From Solenopsis invicta (Eukaryota > Arthropoda > Insecta > Hymenoptera > Formicidae), in contig NC_052666.1 of the NCBI RefSeq assembly GCF_016802725.1, positions 10,743,375-10,807,374 on the forward strand: a stretch of 64,000 nucleotides of DNA, in the 5' to 3' direction. Shown one piece after another: positions 57,043 to 64,000 of this stretch. Within the stretch, counting starts at the first letter, position 1; each line of letters begins with the position of its first letter. The notes beneath the pieces are model-generated. The model saw only the letters and a list, made by a program, of their open reading frames with translations. It did no database searches and was not told where the DNA came from. Both the position numbers and the translations under genes were made by a program.

Positions 57043-58587
57043 CCCTTAAACACGTAAGTGGGTCTGAAAGACCCCATATGAAGTTTTGAACGCCTGCTAT
57101 GTGAAGACGGAATGAGATAGGAGGTTCAAACCAAGACGTAAAAAAAGTTTGAAATCTCCTCTTTCGATTGATATGGTTGATCAACTTCTTTGGTCAACTA
57201 GAATTCGAATGACACGGCAGCAAAGTTTTGTTAGGGTCAATGCGACCCATATAGTGTGTAAATGAAACTCTTTTTGTGAGTATTTTACATAAAAAAACTG
57301 GACAAAATACGTTCGAACAGGTTGATTTGCAGATGTTACTCGCATATACTCTGTCTAAAGTTGGAATAAAATGTTGTAGAAAAAAGAGTTTATCTGAAAT
57401 ATATCATGAAATACATCAATTTTCAATTTTAGACACAATTTAATCAAATTGTGTTTTCATTCCTCATATTCGCCTTGTTACATAAGTATATTTTTTAATA
57501 GAAATAACAATAATATATATTTTTTTAAAAGGATGAATCTTTAGCTTTAAAACGCCGTACTGTAAAGTTGTTTTTTTGTTGCAAAGATATGATTTTTTTA
57601 AAAAAAGTTGATTTTTAGATGCCCAAAGATACCTCATATTCTTCGTGTTACACAATTATACTTTTTAAAAGAAATGACTTTACCAAATTTTATTTTGAAA
57701 ATGTGACTCCTTAGCTTTAAAACGCCGTATTTGAAAGTCCTTAAAAGTTTTTTGTTGCAAAGATACGATTTTTTCTTTTTTAAGAAAAAGTGGATTTTTG
57801 ACCAATTTCTCATTTTTGCTTAATGGTTTTTCCTTTATAACTTCACAATAAATTATTTTTTGGCAATACCAATTGTGCAGTCACACTCTTGAGATTCTGA
57901 ACTTTCATTAAAAAAAAAAAAATTGTAAAAAAACATTGATTGTAATTGAAGTTATAGCTTCTCAAAGTTGAAAAAGTCTCCCAGACCCTAAAAATATGTA
58001 TTTTACGGGATTGGTGTGTTTAGTGAGCCCGGTGGGGCTGACGTTACTTGACGTCCCGGGGGGGAGCGGCTCGGCGACATAATCGCTCCCCCACCCCCCA
58101 CTGCCCCGCCGAGTAAAGAGAGGGAATGTTCCTTCTCCTTCAGTGAAGAAGGGTGTCTCTGCACCGACAAGCTCGGCGCTAAGGGGCCCGGGGTTACGGC
58201 GGGTGCCGGACACCCCGGGCTTCACCCCCAAACACCAGGGTAGAGGGGGGTGGGGAGAAACGGTGTCCCCTTTCCCCGACCTGAAGCAGACTCAGCCTCA
58301 CAGCCCTGCCGGGGGCTCCCATCGTAGGGTGCTCCCGGTGAGCCGAGTCGGCCATTAGGCCGACTGGGTCCGGGGGGCTCCGGAAACATGCTGCACGCGT
58401 TCCCGGAGCCCCCTAGTTAAGCACCAAGGCAAGACACTCGGAGGGGTTTTAGTGGGTAGGCTTCCGCTGGCACGTTGCTGGCGGGGGGAGAGCTCCACAT
58501 AACCACCAGGCCTCCACCGGGGCCTGGGGTATCCGGTAACGCATTTCTCCTCTGTAACCAAAAAAAAAAGATCGGTGTGTTTAAGGG
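57043..58587. mobile_element. piggyBac-like TTAA element
   Basis: Ends CCCTTAAACAC at both sides (inverted), with TTAA outside (57039-57042, 58588-58591). No transposase; a non-autonomous copy of about 1 kb once the LINE insert 58023-58569 is removed. It contains two tandem units of about 170 bp, about 57462-57640 and 57643-57790, sharing TTAGCTTTAAAACGCCGTA and GTTGCAAAGATA. Confidence 0.75.
58023..58569 (+). mobile_element. R1-like LINE 3' end
   Basis: Same family as 1-5068: 5'-truncated 3' UTR ending in an A-run. Target duplication GAT(T/C)GGTGTGTTTA, 58009-58022 and 58570-58583, with one mismatch. It lies just inside the right end of the TTAA element. Confidence 0.88.
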
Positions 58588-58591
58588 TTAA

Positions 58592-59734
58592 ATTTAAAAT
58601 ATTTATTTTTATGTAAATACGACTTGGGTTGATGAAATAGAAAGATTTTTCAATAATAATACAGATAGTACTTAGGTTTTGTATAAAAATTAAAGAGAGT
58701 ACCACATGGGTAAGAATAGAAAAATTTTTCCATAAAGATACAAAGATAGTACCACTTTGAGAAGTACCACTTTGTAGGAAAAAATAAAGATTTAAGGGGT
58801 ATGTACACACACTTAGCGCCTTTTTTTACTTTTTTTAAAAAGATAATTTTGTACTGATTTATGCTGTCGCCAGTCGCCTGCTTCTCTCCCTCCTTTCTAT
58901 GTGCGTGTGCATATGTGCCTCAGAATCTACAGATTGAACGCGTCATTGATTTATTCTTACATATTCTTAATTGTTAACAACAAGCAATGGATGTCGATCA
59001 TCGATAATTCCGCTTTAATTTTACACTTACTTAAAGTGGAAAAAAGTCACTTTTTTCCGTCATATTTCGCGGAATTTGGAGCGAATATGTTTTGCAGTGT
59101 ACTGTGCAGTCTAGGTTATAAATAAATGAAAATTTTACAATAAAGAAATGTTATATTTAATGTTTATTAGCAAACTATACAGCATGGAAGAGAATATGAA
59201 TAATGACAAAAAGAAGTGTAAAAATTTGTAATTTTTACAACAATATCAATGGAAAAGAGACTTTTGTGCAATTTCGAATTTGTTTCTGAATCATCTAACA
59301 GTAAAACTGAAATTTTTTTTATGCTTTGCTCAAAAAAAAAGAAGAAGACAATATTGTATCCAAAATTATATTGAGTAAACTGTTCATTATTTTACTAACA
59401 ATTTCAGTCAAACTTCAGAATGACATGTAAAACTTTTTAAAATTTATTTGTTACTATCGGTTTAAAGAGAGAAAATACTACTGAAACTAGTAGGCTAATG
59501 GTTTCAGCTGAGAGTCAATTATTAGCAACAATATGGTTATTAATTACGCCAGATTTTTACAAGTATGCTAACATCGTTTTATTTGTACATATGTAGTGTG
59601 ATTTTCATTAAAAGTATAATTTTGCTCTTTTAGTACGTCAAAAGTAAACGATGCTTTGATTAAAAATAAAAATTTTACTCAATATCACAAAATATCCAAG
59701 TCTATCGTATATATTTATTCAAGTTTTCATTAAA
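58592..59734. other. AT-rich, nothing seen
   Basis: Contains a short repeated AGTACCACTTTG near 58750-58775. No credible ORF. Confidence 0.6.
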
Positions 59735-59814
59735 TTTTATTAATAAAGTACTTATTAATAGATTTATTAATACATTTATTAATAAATCTATTAATAAGTA
59801 CTTTATTAATAAAA
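59735..59814. repeat. perfect 38-bp-arm palindrome
   Basis: Arms 59735-59772 and 59777-59814 are exact inverted copies around CATT. The sequence is made of TTATTAATA-type AT with AAGTACTT in each arm. Confidence 0.9.
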
Positions 59815-60039
59815 ATATTTATAAATAAGTATTGAATATTACAATGAATATTATCACATGAATATTATCCCGGTAGTCATCTTTGGAAATTTTAAGAAGT
59901 GTAAAATAATAAATATACGTTTATATGTATATTAATTATTTTGAAATTAGATCGATATATAAAAATGAATGTATTGGCAAAAATGTATTGGTAAAAAGTA
60001 CTGGCAAATGTAATTAGAATTATCAAGATTCGTATCTAC

Positions 60040-61440
60040 GCAGCAGACGATATTTTTAAATGTTTTTTAAATGTTTGTTTTGCATTAATATTTTCTCAAC
60101 TCATTTTTGGAAAAAATATTTATTTAACATTTATTTAACATTTTTTTAATTAAAGATTCATAAACAATGATTTCTGAAAAATGTTTTTTAAATGTTCGTT
60201 TAATATTGTTTAAACATTTATTTTTCATAAATTATTCATTTCAGAAAATGATTTCGGTTAACATTTTTTAAACGTTTATTTAACGTTTCATAAATATTTA
60301 TTTGTCATTAATAATTCATTGAAAAAAATGATTTTACAAAACATATTTTAAACGTTTATTTAATATTATCCAATAAAAACAAGATATAATATACGTTTAT
60401 TTTTGGTATTATCGTATGATATAAACCTAGTATATTAAACGTATTTGAAGCTGATCTAATTTCCGTTTCCATGACCGTCTCATAAACGTTTTCACCGTTT
60501 TCATATCTCAATTTTTATTTATTTATTAAACGTTAAGCACATACGAATTATATTCAGATTAAAGAACTAAATAAATAATGAATTATATAGTCGTATAAAA
60601 TACGTATTGATAAATCAATAATTTAAACCTAATAAATGTTTAGTTTACAAAAAAATAGTTCTTATATCCTTTTTGTTAAAAATGATTAAGAAAAGATTAA
60701 ATTTGAATTAAACATTTAATTTATGTACAAGATTAAATAACAATACAAATGTTATTTACATGTAAAAATATAAAATTTTATGTGGAACAGCGTTCCACAT
60801 ACACGTGACATTTGAAAAGAATAAAAGCGAGCATTCGTCTCGAAATTACAATCAGCTCCCAAAAATCTCACTGAAGTATGAGCTGGGAAGTCGGCCGCGG
60901 TGGCGCCTAGATATAACGCCTATCGGCTGCACTCGACTCATAAAAAGATCTCCCGCAGCGTGACTACCTAGCGAAAGCCGCGCAAGCTGCGAAGGCGCAA
61001 AGGCTTGTATCGCGAAAAAGCTTTGAGATTCAAAACCAAAACAAATTGCGTCATTTTCGAGAGAACCGTATTATGTTTTTACGTGTAAAATCACTATTAA
61101 TAATTGAATGGCTTGGATTGTAACCATATTTGGTATTTCTAAAATGTTTTATAAATGTTTTTCATTTCATAAATACTATATATAAATAATACATACGTTT
61201 TCAATAAACCTTTAATTAGCTATACCAAATGTGGTATAAAATACGTTTATTATTTGTTTAAATATTGCTGCCATGAAAACGTATAAATATAATTTACACT
61301 CAAACTTTTATTAACATATTTAAAAAGTATAACATACCTAAACATTAAACCCTATTCTTGATACGTTATTTAAAGGGACAACTTTTGCAAATCATAAACG
61401 TATTTAAGAAACATTTATTTAATTAGTATGATAGTGTTAC
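60040..61440 (-). repeat. region related to the 44.7-kb MITE
   Basis: Dense AAACGTTTATTTAAC-like repeats with a GC-rich core, 60890-60975, that matches 45155-45230 in inverse orientation (GCGTTATATCTA, GCGCCACCG, CGCTAGGTAG blocks). It is larger than that MITE, and I could not find the CCCAAGCAACACAG ends. Confidence 0.65.
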
Positions 61441-61808
61441 ATCCAGCTTTAAAGGAAAGGTAGAAAGGGTAAGCTACTTGTGGTACAGACCATTTTAGGG
61501 ACCTCGTTTCTTTCTTGGTTATTTTTACGTTTGCGAATGTTGCGCGCGACCACGAATGTATCTTGGTGTTAGTAGTGTTTTGACAGCTAGCCCAGCTAAC
61601 CGTTCTAACCTCAATATTGATCGGTCAAATTTTTGAAATATTCCAAAGGAATAAAGTCAGGTGTCCATTAGGAATTAAAGAAAATTACTCACAATTTAAT
61701 CGAAAGGAATTGGATTGAAGCATTTGATACGTCAGATAAGTAGCATTAAAAAAAGTAAAATGAAATTACTAATAAATTATTTGTTAATAAGAAAATATAC
61801 TTTGTGAG

Positions 61809-62535
61809 CAGGGGGTCGATTGTGTATCTTTGTCAACTTTTTTCATTTCTCGTATTTTCATCTCACATGAAAAAATACGCGCGATTGGCTATGAGCATAG
61901 TGAAAATGCGATATCCCTATGCTCACGTGAGTGAAAATCACAAATGCGAGTGCAAGCAATGGTAGAATACTTCACATAACCTTTAAAAAACGGTGCATCG
62001 CCTCTGAGTTAAATAATCTCCAATAATCTCAAAGTCCCTCCTGTTGACGATTGACGACGCCTGTCCCGAGTAAGATACTAATTTAAAAAAAACGGTGCGT
62101 AAATATTGCATAATTTATTTACAATATATACTTATATTATTTATATCTTATTATTTATTTATTGTTATTTATTATTTATATACTTTATACAATTTTACAA
62201 TGTATTATCTAGAATATATTATCTAAAATATCGAATGGATCCTGAGTATCTCTCAGTCATCCTTCTTAATAAATTTAAATTTCTTTTTCTAATTCTTTTT
62301 CTAATTCGCATTTTCCTCTTGCTCGATAAAAAGTAAAAGGTACTCCATTCTGAAACGATACAAGACTCCGCAAACTCGACCAAATTTGACACAGTTTGAT
62401 TGAACTCAACATCAAAATACTTGCCAAGCAATGTCACGTGAGGAATGTCGCATTTCCACTATGGTGAAAAGTAGCCAATCGAGTGAGAGCTTTTACCATT
62501 TTAACTAGGTTTTGGAATACGCAATCGACCCTCTG
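61809..62535. mobile_element. 727-bp non-autonomous DNA element
   Basis: Ends CAGGGGGTCGATTG and CAATCGACCCTCTG. Its absence from the other foldback arm shows where it inserted. No transposase. The target duplication is not clear. Confidence 0.7.
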
Positions 62536-63095
62536 TTCTTCTTATTTACAGGTAATAATAAATAAGCAAAAGTAGTCAACAACCGAGCGTTTGTAATAAC
62601 AAACTTGACTCAAGATATTATGCATATCTCAAATATCGAATGATTGTTATTACATGCACACAATATCCAACGATACAATATCCATTCTTACAAGATCAGT
62701 AATATTGAATTACTTTACCCTTACATTCTGTCAAATATCTCATGATTAGATATTACTTCTGTGTTTGCATCCAATAAAATGCTTGTCACCATAAACGTTC
62801 GGTTGTTGACTCCTTTCGCTTATTTATTATTATCTGTAAATAAAAAGAACAGCTCACAAAATATATTTTCTTATTAACAAATAATTTATTAGCAATTTTA
62901 TTTAATTTTTTTTTAATGCTACTTATCTGACGTATCAAATGTTTCAATCCACTTTCTTTCGATTAAATTGTGAGTAATTTTCTTTAATTCCTAATGGACA
63001 CCTGACTTTATTACTAAATATTCCTTTAAAATATTTCAGAAATTTGACCAATCAAAATTGAGGTTAGAACGGCTAGCTGTCAAAACACTACTAAC

Positions 63096-63334
63096 TTCTT
63101 TTTCTTCTTCCAATTGATATGGCACCCGTCCCTAGTGAACTAGTAGGGCAGAGACAATTTGGCCATTAAATCAAGTTAGTGTGTGGAATACAAAATTATA
63201 AATGGCCAAAAAATAATAGGATAAAACTTGAGGAGGATTGCGTCAGCAATCCCAACCGTGCTTTTTCACTCTATTACAAATACGCTTACTGATACGCGGC
63301 CGACCAGCGAATCCTAGAAAATAAACTTAAAAAA
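63096..63334 (-). mobile_element. 239-bp truncated retroposon
   Basis: Minus strand, ending in a GGAAGAAGAAAAAGAA tail; flanked by CACTACTAAC (63086-63095) and CAGTACTAAC (63335-63344), a 10-base duplication with one mismatch. It contains GGGATTGCTGACGCAATCC. LINE 3' end or SINE, not decided. Confidence 0.65.
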
Positions 63335-63430
63335 CAGTACTAACACCACAATACATTTGTGGTCGCGCGCGACATTCGGTCATGAACGCAAAAATAACCA
63401 AGAAAGAAACGAGGTCCCTAAAATGGATGA

Positions 63431-64000
63431 TTCAGGTATTAATGGCACGATCTGTACGAGCAAGGCAGGGAAAGATGCAACAAATGCTTTAACTCGTGGC
63501 CGTACTAATCGGATGTAAGGCACGAAGGCGAACGCACTTAGGGACTTCGAAATAAGGGTCAGCGTGCGAAAACACACTTTAACGCCTTTTCAAAAGTCGT
63601 GCGACCGTTGGCCCTGATTTGAGTCAGAGAGTTGAATCTCTTTAACTCGAGATCGGGCCTATCTTTGAGCGTGATCTTTTAGTTAGGAAGAAAAATGACG
63701 AAAGGGGTCAGCTAAATTAAAGGCTTTTTAAGATTAAAACTTAACATATATTTTAATATGTAAAACTCGCGTACATTGCTATTATAAGAGATTAATTGAT
63801 AAGAGTAACATAACGTAGACAATTATCGTTTGTTATAATTAAGTAATCATTAGAAAAGTTAAAACTAGAGTACATAATTATACAGATAAAAAAAATAATT
63901 AATGATTGTTTGAAAAGTTAAAAGTAGCATTATTTATTATCAGTAGGGAATACGCTGTAGCTGAATAAAAGAGAAATTAAATTATAACATTATTATTTTT
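63431..64000. other. no gene seen
   Basis: More GC-balanced to about 63700, then AT-rich. One short minus ORF (63577-63380) mostly overlaps foldback sequence. Confidence 0.5.

Larger units (their letters stand above)
61490..63430. repeat. 1.9-kb foldback with an insertion in each arm
   Basis: The left arm, 61490-61808 plus 62536-62595, matches inverted 62797-63095 plus 63335-63430, starting with TTTTAGGGACCTCGTTTCTT. The loop is about 200 bp. The left arm holds a 727-bp element (61809-62535), the right arm a 239-bp retroposon (63096-63334). Confidence 0.85.

Overview
This is a eukaryotic, AT-rich intergenic window made almost entirely of nested transposable elements. Introns with GT-AG (once GC-AG) borders, P, Transib, ISL2EU, Kolobok, Tc1/mariner, hAT and Penelope elements, R1-clade LINEs, a Gypsy element with a Lys-tRNA-type primer site, and many short foldback MITEs point to an insect. 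A hymenopteran such as an ant is my best guess, but that is inference. I see no confident host gene, rRNA gene or CRISPR array.

Layout. 1-5068: 3' part of an R1-like LINE, split by a Transib element (711-4665) whose ends start with the RSS-heptamer sequence CACAGTG and which is flanked by the 5-bp duplication CGCCG. 5069-6365: 5'-truncated second LINE. 6407 to about 17650: decayed hAT element with introns; its last intron holds a 6.8-kb Gypsy element (8518-15319, LTRs about 1 kb, duplication AATA) and a 1.1-kb foldback with tRNA-like arms. 17860-39200: a tRNA-like sequence cut in two by a 20.6-kb minus-strand R1-clade LINE (18177-38778, 15-bp target duplication). That LINE itself contains a palindromic Tc1 element (20170-23889, TA), a Kolobok element (24598-27323, TTAA) and a Penelope-like element with inverted flanks (32920-35768).

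39200-43900: AT-rich sequence, small hairpins and a weak RG-rich gene candidate with a diverged paralogue near 56.5 kb. 43940-49436: a P-element transposase on the minus strand, interrupted by a palindromic mariner, which in turn holds a MITE. 50056-53561: an ISL2EU element with its THAP/DDE transposase and its YqaJ-type nuclease, convergent and largely open. 53959-55470: a solo LTR (duplication TTAT) that carries the most unusual structure here, eleven hairpins with nearly the same 8-nt loop on different, compensating stems. 56.3-58.6 kb: low-complexity exon-like sequence and a piggyBac-like TTAA element holding a LINE 3' end. 59.7-63.4 kb: a perfect palindrome, a region related to the MITE above, and a 1.9-kb foldback with one insertion in each arm.

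Most coding regions are broken. The insertion order can be read at many junctions because removing an inner element with one target copy restores the outer element's sequence. The best-preserved genes are the ISL2EU pair, the Tc1 transposase (two copies with different defects) and the 246-codon third ORF of the Gypsy element.
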